Origin: CAYNFH01 sp964396385 | GTDB lineage: Bacteria; Armatimonadota; Chthonomonadetes; Chthonomonadales; CAJBBX01 | Direction of reading: 5' to 3' | Assembly (NCBI GenBank): GCA_964396385.1 | Contig: CAYNFH010000075.1 | Span: 1-26,021, forward strand | DNA length: 26,021 nucleotides | Shown here: positions 1 through 6,413 of the stretch, one piece after another | Position numbering within the stretch: position 1 is the stretch's first letter | Layout: each line of letters opens with the position of its first letter | Notes under the pieces: generated by a model | Seen by the model: the letters and a program-made list of their open reading frames with translations, nothing else | Told to the model about the DNA's origin: nothing | The model's database searches: none | Made by a program: the position numbers and the translations under genes

Positions 1-359
1 ACCGCCTGATTGATACGTTGCAGGTTGCTCCGCGCCGGGCAGGTGAGCATGATCTCGCACCGGTTGTGCGGGTCACTGCTGCACTCCGTAATAGCGATGG
101 GGCCGTCCAGCGCGGCCACTATCTGGGCCAGAGTGATCTCGGCCGGCGGGCGGGAAAGCGAGTAACCTCCCTTCGCCCCGCGATGAGATACCAGCAGCCC
201 TTTCCGCGCCAGAACCTTCAGAATCTTGCCCACGGTCGGTAGCGGCAGGTTGGCTTCCGCCGCCAGGTCCGGCACGTTGTGGATACGTCCCTCGGGACGC
301 GTTGCAACGTACGTGAGCAGCACAATCCCGTAGTCGGTGAGCCTGGTTATCCGGATCAT
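1..359 (-). CDS. Rrf2-family transcriptional regulator, SUF-regulator type (3' end outside window)
   Basis: The visible 119 residues begin MIRITRLTDYGIVLLTYVA and form the Rrf2 winged helix-turn-helix domain. The recognition region LPLPTVGKILKVLARKGLL is followed by the wing SHRGAKGGYSLSRP. Three cysteines (ECSSDPHNRC, then MLTCP) match the Fe-S cluster ligands of IscR-like Rrf2 proteins. The LTDYGIVLL and SHRGAKGGY signatures are those of regulators that sit with SUF Fe-S assembly operons, so it probably senses cluster status and controls suf genes beyond the left edge; that last step is inference because no suf gene is in the window. The ATG at 359 has an AGGAG ribosome site about 9 bases upstream and a near-consensus promoter further up. 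The C-terminus runs off the window. Confidence 0.92.
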   Translation of the reverse strand, partial: MIRITRLTDYGIVLLTYVATRPEGRIHNVPDLAAEANLPLPTVGKILKVLARKGLLVSHRGAKGGYSLSRPPAEITLAQIVAALDGPIAITECSSDPHNRCEIMLTCPARSNLQRINQA

Positions 360-402
360 GGCGTCCGCTCCTGCCGCAAACAGGACCAATTCAGTACGGT
401 TT

Positions 403-431
403 ATTGTACCTCTAAGGTTGAACCGAATCAA
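403..431 (-). promoter_or_regulatory. Sigma70-type promoter of the Rrf2 gene with overlapping inverted repeat
   Basis: On the minus strand TTGATT (431-426) and TACAAT (408-403) are separated by exactly 17 bases, 43 bases upstream of the Rrf2 start. A perfect inverted repeat, GGTTGA (416-421) and TCAACC (428-433) with a 6-base spacer, overlaps the -35 box. This is a plausible operator for autoregulation, but which protein binds it is inference. Confidence 0.7.
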
Positions 432-513
432 CCGCCCCTGCCCGTGCTTTCCTTGTGATTTGGTATCAAGCGGCATGGAATGATCCTCCAGGTACATCAC
501 AGGGGGATACACC

Positions 514-951
514 ATGCGACTGGCGCGTGAGAGCTGGATCCTGATCGTCATCTGTCTCGCGGACCTCGTCACCACGCTGTGGCTGGTGAGCCGTTACGGC
601 GCTTCCGAAGGCAACGGTCTGATGCGGTACTATCTGGGCATGGGCACGCTGCCCTTTATCTTCGCCAAGTTTGTCATGTTCGGCGCTCCGCTGCTGGTCC
701 TGGAGTGGGCACGGCGACACAGGCCCGCCTTCGTCCGCAACATGATGCGCTGCGCAATCCTGCTCTACGTTGGGATGTACGGGGTAGGGGTCTGGCGGAT
801 CAACCACGCCGCTGTGGCGGACGCTGCTGCCGAGGTGCAAGCGGAGAGCCTCGCCCGAATGTCAGTCTATCAGTCTGAGCTGCGGGACCCGAATAGCCCC
901 CTCAACCGGTACTACCTGAGCGGCGGCTGGCAGGCGCACGTGGACCGGTAG
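514..951 (+). CDS. Small membrane protein, DUF5658-like
   Basis: A 145-residue protein with three predicted membrane segments: about residues 8-25 (WILIVICLADLVTTLWLV), 40-64 and 76-95. The pattern of a membrane helix containing ADLVTT, then a GASEGNGLM turn and a second helix with FIFAKF resembles DUF5658 proteins, whose function is unknown. The C-terminal 45 residues are polar and probably lie outside the membrane. The ATG at 514 follows an AGGGGG ribosome site at the right distance. The next gene starts 16 bases after the stop, so the two are probably co-transcribed. It is divergent from the Rrf2 gene. Confidence 0.75.
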   Translation: MRLARESWILIVICLADLVTTLWLVSRYGASEGNGLMRYYLGMGTLPFIFAKFVMFGAPLLVLEWARRHRPAFVRNMMRCAILLYVGMYGVGVWRINHAAVADAAAEVQAESLARMSVYQSELRDPNSPLNRYYLSGGWQAHVDR

Positions 952-967
952 TGGAGGAGCGAGTTTC

Positions 968-1621
968 ATGTCGGGGGTTGCGGCCGGCCTCATAGTGGCG
1001 CTGGCGCTGGGCGCCGGAGGCGCGGCCGCGGCGCTCTGGCTAGGCGGCCGATTTGCGACGGTAAGCGTGGCGGTCAACCTCCGCAACGGCGAAAAGTATG
1101 CGCGCCTGCTGGATGGGCTGGTAGAGGGCGCGGACTACAGCACCCCGACGGGTCGCGCCGCGGCTCTCAGTAAGCTGGCGCGCTCCATCGAAGAACCGGA
1201 CGTGGTTGACGGGCTGGTGGTCATCCACCACCGTCTCACCGGCAAGGACGCGGCGGGCGAGCGCGCCGAAAGTACGGCCCGAGAACAGATGCAGTACCTG
1301 GGCATCAACCCCGGCGCGGTCAACGTCTCTACAGCGGACGGACAGGGCGTCCGGCTGGACCCCAGGCATGCTAAAGGCGGCCACGGACATTCGGACGCGT
1401 GCGTGGCGGCTGTGGTAGCAACCCTGAGCCGGCGCGGGCTGGCCGATATCTGGCCGGGAGACACGCCGCAGGCGCTCGCGGCGCTGTCCCGGCTTCAGCG
1501 GCTCTCCGGTGCGGACATCGACGCTCTCTACCTGTTCTATACGCCCAACGCGGGCGAGCCCATGGACCCCATTACCGCGAACCGCATCTTCCTGGACCTC
1601 CGCGCCGCCGCGAATCGCTGA
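968..1621 (+). CDS. Hypothetical membrane-anchored protein, weakly DUF1517-like
   Basis: A 217-residue protein with one N-terminal hydrophobic segment (about residues 5-26, GLIVALALGAGGAAAALWLG) that could be an uncleaved anchor. The soluble part has SVAVNLRNGEKYARLLDGL followed by ADYSTPTGRAAALSKLARS. This recalls the DUF1517 pattern of a hydrophobic strand, a helix and a STPxG turn, but I would not assign the family firmly. A ribosome site GGAGGAG lies 8-10 bases before the ATG, just past the stop of the preceding gene, so it shares that transcript. Codon use is like its neighbours. The last 100 residues (HAKGGHGHSDACVAAVVATL onward) match nothing I recognise. Confidence 0.7.
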   Translation: MSGVAAGLIVALALGAGGAAAALWLGGRFATVSVAVNLRNGEKYARLLDGLVEGADYSTPTGRAAALSKLARSIEEPDVVDGLVVIHHRLTGKDAAGERAESTAREQMQYLGINPGAVNVSTADGQGVRLDPRHAKGGHGHSDACVAAVVATLSRRGLADIWPGDTPQALAALSRLQRLSGADIDALYLFYTPNAGEPMDPITANRIFLDLRAAANR

Positions 1622-1640
1622 CGGCGGACGGCGGTCCGAC

Positions 1641-1676
1641 GGATTCCGTCCGTCACCCGTCAACCGTCTTCCGTCA
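1641..1676 (+). repeat. Degenerate heptamer array (NNCCGTC)
   Basis: In the gap after the preceding gene the sequence reads TTCCGTC, CGTC, ACCCGTC, AACCGTC, TTCCGTC: 7-base units sharing the core CCGTC. The segment GGATTCCGTCCGTC is repeated in inverted orientation near 24107-24120, so the two belong to one dispersed repeat family. No gene is present in this gap (1622-1758). Confidence 0.7.
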
Positions 1677-1758
1677 ATTCCAGCACTTTCCCCAGTAAGT
1701 CCGCCTCCAGACCCTCCCGATAATCCCAGATACGCTGTGCTTTCGGAAGGGCCTCTGG

Positions 1759-3615
1759 ATGGGTGTGAACGGTTCCGTAGTGTGGTGGTCGACAGCCGCC
1801 CTCGCTCCTGTGACGGTTGCCGCCGCCGGCTGGACGGCGGGGCATTCGGTACTGGCCGCGACCGGCCTGGCGGCCACAGGCGCCCTTCTCTCCGCCGTTA
1901 CGGCGCACGGGTGGACTCGCAGGCGGCTGCTGGGTCCCTCCTCCGTGGCTGACCTCAAGCGACTCCTCCAACTGGAACGCGACTCGTCCGAGGGACTCTG
2001 TCTCTCCGCTATCGAGGCGCTCGCCTCCGCCGTAGAGGCCAAGAGCGGCGACAACCTCGGTCACCTCGCTCGCGTGCATGCCTACAGCTTCGCGATCTCC
2101 CGCGCGATGAACGTAGACCACGAGACCGTCCAGGCCATCCGTGTTGCGTCGCTCACCCATGAGATAGGCCGGCTCGGAGTGCCGGAGACCATCCTGGCCA
2201 AGGCGGGCGCGCTGACGGAGGAGGAGCGCGAGCGCATCCGCGTCTATCCGGTGCTCGGCGCGCGGGTTCTCTCGACAGTGCCTTTCCCCTGGCCGGTGGT
2301 GCCCGTCGTGCAGCACCACCGCGAGCTATGGAACGGCGCCGGGTATCCGGACCAACTCCAGGGAGAGAACATCCCGCTCGGCGCCCGAATCCTGGCGGTT
2401 GCCGACTGCTACGACACCCTGGTCTCAAACCGGAGCTATCGCAGCAGCCACTCTCACGAAGAGGCCATGGCGGAGATAAAGGCGCGCGCCGGACTGGACT
2501 TCGACCCGGCCGTGGTGACGGCGCTTACGTCCGTGGTGGATGCCGTAAATGCGCGGCTGAAGGCGCCCGAGAACGTGCTTGGAGACGTCCGCGCCAGTGT
2601 GGAAATAGCCGCAGCGCAGCAGGAGGCAGAGGCGCTGCACGACCTGGCCACCGCGGTCGGCGCTACCCTGGACCTCGAGATTGCCCTGGAGGCGCTGGCG
2701 CGGCGCATTCGGGCCACGGTCCCGTTCACCTCGTGCGCCATCTACCTCCTGGAGGACGACCGAAAGACCCTCCACGCGTACGGCGCCTTTGGGGCGAACA
2801 TCCACTACCTGATGCACAGCCGGGCCAAGCTCCGCGAGTCGCTCACGGGGAAGGTCGTGCTCGATGGCGTGGGAGTGCGGGCTCCGTTTCGGGAGGACCG
2901 CCTCTGGCTCTCTCCGGCCGCCGAGCCGTGGCAGCCCTTGCGGTCTTCGCTCATTGTGCCTCTGCGGGCGGATGGCCGGTCCATCGGGACTATCAACCTA
3001 CATAGCGAGAAGCCGGATGGCTTCCGTGCCGAGGATCTGCGCGTGATGGCGGTCATTGGAGATCTCGCCGGTCGCGCGGTGGAAAACGCCAGACTGTTCG
3101 CCCAGACGAGGGAGACGGCGTTTACGGACCCGCTCACCGGACTCCGCAACTCGCGCTACCTGCGCCACTTCCTGGACCAGGAGATAAACCGCGCCCACAC
3201 CAACGTGCATCCCATTGCGGTGCTCGGCCTGGACCTGGATGGGTTCAAGCTGGTCAACGACACGTACGGCCACGAAATGGGTGACCGGATCCTCCGGGAG
3301 GTGGCGCAGCTTCTCCAGGCGCAGATACGCAGCTACGACATGCTGGCCCGCTGCGGAGGCGACGAGTTCGTGCTGGTGCTGCCGGAGACGGAGCGGATCG
3401 AAGCCGATCTTGTGGCCGAAAAGATCCGGCGGGCAGCCGTGCGCTACGCGACGGACAAGGTCTCCGCAAACGCGGATTTTCCCCAGCTTGGCGTCTCCGT
3501 GGGCGTCGCTATGTTCCCGGAGGACGCTCCGAGCGCGGCGGGGCTGCTTGCCCACGCGGACGGCCGGATGTACGAGCAGAAGCGCTCCCGCTACGCCACC
3601 ATCCGCGTGGCTTAG
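1759..3615 (+). CDS. HD-GYP / GAF / GGDEF cyclic-di-GMP signalling protein
   Basis: A 618-residue protein with two N-terminal membrane segments (about 12-28 and 31-50), an HD-GYP domain (about 80-260), a GAF domain (about 295-445) and a C-terminal GGDEF domain (455-615). The GGDEF site is intact (CGGDEF, D535/E536) with an inhibitory RxxD site (R524-SY-D527) five residues before it, so diguanylate cyclase activity with product inhibition is expected. In the HD-GYP half the GAGYP motif (193-197) and HH pair (186-187) remain, but the central HD is HE (H134-E135) and the usual HDIGK lysine is Arg (138). Phosphodiesterase activity is therefore doubtful. The GAF domain probably senses a small ligand. 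GGAAGGG precedes the chosen ATG. Confidence 0.93.
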   Translation: MGVNGSVVWWSTAALAPVTVAAAGWTAGHSVLAATGLAATGALLSAVTAHGWTRRRLLGPSSVADLKRLLQLERDSSEGLCLSAIEALASAVEAKSGDNLGHLARVHAYSFAISRAMNVDHETVQAIRVASLTHEIGRLGVPETILAKAGALTEEERERIRVYPVLGARVLSTVPFPWPVVPVVQHHRELWNGAGYPDQLQGENIPLGARILAVADCYDTLVSNRSYRSSHSHEEAMAEIKARAGLDFDPAVVTALTSVVDAVNARLKAPENVLGDVRASVEIAAAQQEAEALHDLATAVGATLDLEIALEALARRIRATVPFTSCAIYLLEDDRKTLHAYGAFGANIHYLMHSRAKLRESLTGKVVLDGVGVRAPFREDRLWLSPAAEPWQPLRSSLIVPLRADGRSIGTINLHSEKPDGFRAEDLRVMAVIGDLAGRAVENARLFAQTRETAFTDPLTGLRNSRYLRHFLDQEINRAHTNVHPIAVLGLDLDGFKLVNDTYGHEMGDRILREVAQLLQAQIRSYDMLARCGGDEFVLVLPETERIEADLVAEKIRRAAVRYATDKVSANADFPQLGVSVGVAMFPEDAPSAAGLLAHADGRMYEQKRSRYATIRVA

Positions 3616-3717
3616 CGGGACCGGCCCCATGGGTGCAGAATCCTCGCCGAAATCGTATTCACGTACATAGCGTGTTGGCGAGGGGTTGTGCGCGCGCATC
3701 CTCAACCAGGGGTAATT

Positions 3718-4707
3718 ATGAAGGTCCTCGTAACAGGCGCCAGCGGGCGCATCGGCGCAAACATTGTCCGGGAGCTGAAGGAGGCGGGACACCTCGTCCG
3801 CGCCGCCGTTAGACCTGATTCCTCCCGAGTGGAGAAGCTGAGCCGCTTCGACGTGGAGATCGTGGAGGCGGACCTCCGCCACCGGGACGCGCTCGCGCTG
3901 GCGGTGGACGGCGTGGAGGCGGTGGTTCACAACTCCGTGATATTTACCACCGATCCGGCGGAGATGTTCACCGGGAGCCTCGCGGCCACCGAGGCGCTGC
4001 TGGAGGCGGCCCGCTTCGGGGACTGCTTCCGGTTTGTCTTCATCAGCTCCACCGCCGTCTATGAGGGGACCGCTTACCGTCCGGGAGACCCGATCCGGGA
4101 GGAGGAGGCCACCACGCAGCTTTCCAACCTCTACGGCGCGTGCAAGCTGGGCGCGGAGGCGCTCTGCAACGCCTACTACCGCGAGCACGGGCTGCCGACG
4201 CTAAGCCTGCGGTTCCCCATGACGGCCGCCGGCGCGGAGCTCCTGAGCGGGCAGTTCCTGCTGGAAAGCTGGATGCAGCGCGCCGAGACCGAGCGCAAGG
4301 CGTCGCCCGCAGAGTGGAGGATTACAGCAAAGGCGGCCTGGGAGGAGGGAGCTCGGATAGCGGTTCCGCTGAACCACGACGGCACGCCCTGGAAGCGCCA
4401 CTTCTGCGATGTGCGAGACGCCGCCCACGCGGTGCGGCTGGCGCTGGAGGCGGAGGAGGCGCCGGGCCGGGCCTACAACATCGCCAGTGTGCCCATCGAC
4501 TACAGCGCCGCCGCGGTCTGCCTCAGGAAAGTCTCTGGCTGGGAGACGGCCGAGTTTCCCGCTCCGGAAGACTACCGCTACGAGTTCTCCCTCCACCGCG
4601 CGGCGGACTACCTGGGCTACCGGCCGCAGTTCTCCGTGCGGGAGATGATTCCCGATGCCTGGAACCAGCGCGCCGGCGAGGAAATCCCCGGCCTCATCGC
4701 GCCCTGA
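3718..4707 (+). CDS. NAD-dependent epimerase/dehydratase (extended SDR)
   Basis: A 329-residue extended short-chain dehydrogenase/reductase. Residues 1-12 (MKVLVTGASGRIG) give the Rossmann TGxxGxxG motif. FISSTAVYEG supplies the catalytic Ser/Thr, and YGACK is the YxxxK catalytic pair. Family members act on nucleotide-sugars or related hydroxy compounds; the substrate cannot be told from sequence. An upstream GTG at 3688 is in frame, but the ATG at 3718 is preferred because AGGGG lies 7 bases before it and the Rossmann strand starts right there. A possible weak hairpin (3642-3648 with 3677-3683) lies between it and the signalling gene. Confidence 0.9.
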   Translation: MKVLVTGASGRIGANIVRELKEAGHLVRAAVRPDSSRVEKLSRFDVEIVEADLRHRDALALAVDGVEAVVHNSVIFTTDPAEMFTGSLAATEALLEAARFGDCFRFVFISSTAVYEGTAYRPGDPIREEEATTQLSNLYGACKLGAEALCNAYYREHGLPTLSLRFPMTAAGAELLSGQFLLESWMQRAETERKASPAEWRITAKAAWEEGARIAVPLNHDGTPWKRHFCDVRDAAHAVRLALEAEEAPGRAYNIASVPIDYSAAAVCLRKVSGWETAEFPAPEDYRYEFSLHRAADYLGYRPQFSVREMIPDAWNQRAGEEIPGLIAP

Positions 4708-4790
4708 CGGAGGACCAAGGAGTAAGGGAACATACGGCCTTCTGGGATGGTCTTCCCGGTGTTGAATCCCACCGAAAGGAGCACCGCCCG

Positions 4791-4985
4791 ATGATCGTCG
4801 ATCCCGTTTGCGGCATGCACATCGATCCGGAGCAGGCGCCGGCCTTCTCCACCTACAAGGAGCACACCTACTACTTCTGCTGCGACGAGTGCAAGGAGAA
4901 GTTTGACGCGAATCCGGAGCAGTACATCGGCAACGCCCAGGCAATGAACCCGGAGGGCTACGGCGAGCAGTGCAAAGCCGCGTAA
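4791..4985 (+). CDS. YHS-domain metal-binding protein
   Basis: A 64-residue protein that is essentially one YHS domain: DPVCGM near the N-terminus, then YYFCCDECKEKFDANPEQY. Cysteines 7, 33, 34 and 37 are the likely metal ligands. YHS domains bind soft metals and occur alone or fused to heavy-metal ATPases and monooxygenases; a free-standing copy may act as a small metal chaperone. AAGGAG lies 10 bases before the ATG. A longer open frame extends upstream through the epimerase gene, but it overlaps that gene out of frame and is not real. A palindromic terminator follows 24 bases after the stop. Confidence 0.9.
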   Translation: MIVDPVCGMHIDPEQAPAFSTYKEHTYYFCCDECKEKFDANPEQYIGNAQAMNPEGYGEQCKAA

Positions 4986-5009
4986 GCCGTCCGAATCTGG
5001 CGACAAAGG

Positions 5010-5041
5010 AAAGGCCGCGGTGAGCGCTCACCGCGGCCTTT
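5010..5041. terminator. Perfect 32-bp palindrome, bidirectional terminator
   Basis: AAAGGCCGCGGTGAGC followed directly by its exact reverse complement, ending in TTT on both strands. It lies between the convergent YHS (+) and DUF1552 (-) genes, so it probably ends transcription from both sides. Confidence 0.88.
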
Positions 5042-5059
5042 GCATTGCGAGAGGCTCCG

Positions 5060-6406
5060 CTAGAACAACTGCTGCAGGCGGCCCGTGCTATCGCCGATGG
5101 TCTCGGCATGGACACCAACCCGGTCCAGCATGGAGAGGAACAGGTTGGTCATCGGCGTGTTGTCCGGATAGACCACGTGCCGTCCCTGCTTGAACCCGGC
5201 GTTGCGACCGCCCGCCAGGAGGATGGGCAGGTCGTCGTGGTTATGCCGATCGCCGTCGCTGATGCCCGCGCCGTAGACGAGCAGCGTGTTGTCCAGGAGG
5301 CTTCCGTCCGGCTCCTGGATGCTCTTGAGCTTCTCCAGCAGATACCCAAGCTGCGTTACGTGGAAGTGGTTGATCTGCTGCACCTTGGCCTGCTTCACTG
5401 CATCGTGGCCATGGTGGGACATGTCGTGGTGGCCCTCCGGCACCCCGATCTCCCGGTAAGAGCGGTTGCTGCCGTCGTTGGCTATCATGAAGGTGCAGAC
5501 CCGCGTGAGGTCGGACTGGAACGCGAGCGCCATCATGTCCGCCATGAGGCGGATGTGCTCGCCGAAGTCTGCCGGGATGCCGCTGGGGGCGTCCAGTCCC
5601 CCCGGCAGCTTGGCCGCGATGGGCTGATGCTCCGCCTGCGATAGCCGCTGCTCGATCTGGCGAACTCCCGTGAAGTACTCATCCAGCTTCTGGCGGTCAT
5701 GACGGCCTAGCTGCTGTTTGAGCTGCGTGGCGTCGTCCATCACAAAGTCCAGGATGCTCTGGTTGTACAGCCTGCGCCTGGCGCGGCTCTCCGCCGTTTC
5801 TCCCGCGTCCCCGCCTCCGAAGATGCGCTCGAACACCGCGCGGGGGTCCACCTCCTTGGGCACCGGCATGCTATCCGTATGCCAGGAGATGGTGGAGGAG
5901 TAGGCGCAGCTATAACCGGAGTCGCAGTTGCCGGCTTGCGCGCCGCGCTCGCAGCCCAGCTCCAGCGAGGGGAAGCGCGTCTGCGTGCCGATCTTCTGCG
6001 CGGCGATCTGGTCCACGGATATGCCGTTGTGGATATCCGCGCCGTCGGTCTTCTTCGGGTGGCAGCCAGTGAGCCAGGCCGCCGCCGAGCGGGCGTGATC
6101 GCCGCCGCCGTCGCCCAGGGCGAAGGCGTTGTGCTGGGTCAGGCCTGTGAGAATGCTGAAATCGCCCTGCACCTTCTTCAGCGGCTCGAGGGTGGAGGTG
6201 AGCGCGAAGTTCGCCCCCTCCGTGGCCGGCCGCCACGCCGGCATGTGCATGCCGTTGGGCACAAAGACGAAGGCCATACGGATCGGCGACTTCCTCGCGC
6301 CCTGCGCCAGCGCCCTGAGGGGCAGCATGGCGTCCAGCATGGGCAGCGCGAGCACGGTGCCTACGCCCCGCAGGAAAGTTCGCCGATCGATAGGTTGGTT
6401 CAGCAT
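5060..6406 (-). CDS. DUF1552 protein, Tat-exported
   Basis: A 448-residue protein beginning MLNQPIDRRTFLRGVGTVL. RRTFLRG is a twin-arginine export signal followed by a hydrophobic stretch (VLALPMLDAML). The body has family hallmarks of DUF1552: FVPNGMHMPAW, the HARSAAAWLTGCHP region and LVYGAGISDGDRHNHDDLPI. The biochemical role of the family is unknown; it is found in Planctomycetes, Verrucomicrobia and Acidobacteria next to DUF1592-type cytochrome proteins, as here. It starts 7 bases after the stop of the DUF1592 gene on the same strand with GAGG just upstream, so the pair is one operon whose products probably work together outside the cytoplasm. It ends at the palindromic terminator. Confidence 0.93.
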   Translation of the reverse strand: MLNQPIDRRTFLRGVGTVLALPMLDAMLPLRALAQGARKSPIRMAFVFVPNGMHMPAWRPATEGANFALTSTLEPLKKVQGDFSILTGLTQHNAFALGDGGGDHARSAAAWLTGCHPKKTDGADIHNGISVDQIAAQKIGTQTRFPSLELGCERGAQAGNCDSGYSCAYSSTISWHTDSMPVPKEVDPRAVFERIFGGGDAGETAESRARRRLYNQSILDFVMDDATQLKQQLGRHDRQKLDEYFTGVRQIEQRLSQAEHQPIAAKLPGGLDAPSGIPADFGEHIRLMADMMALAFQSDLTRVCTFMIANDGSNRSYREIGVPEGHHDMSHHGHDAVKQAKVQQINHFHVTQLGYLLEKLKSIQEPDGSLLDNTLLVYGAGISDGDRHNHDDLPILLAGGRNAGFKQGRHVVYPDNTPMTNLFLSMLDRVGVHAETIGDSTGRLQQLF

Positions 6407-6413
6407 GGAGTCC

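Noticed and set aside
2998..4188. 396-residue minus-strand frame
   Set aside because: Spans parts of two well-supported plus-strand genes (GGDEF and epimerase) with no recognisable motifs.
4140..4790. 281-residue frame ending in the YHS protein
   Set aside because: Its first 217 codons overlap the epimerase in another frame and are low-complexity; only the last 64 codons are real.
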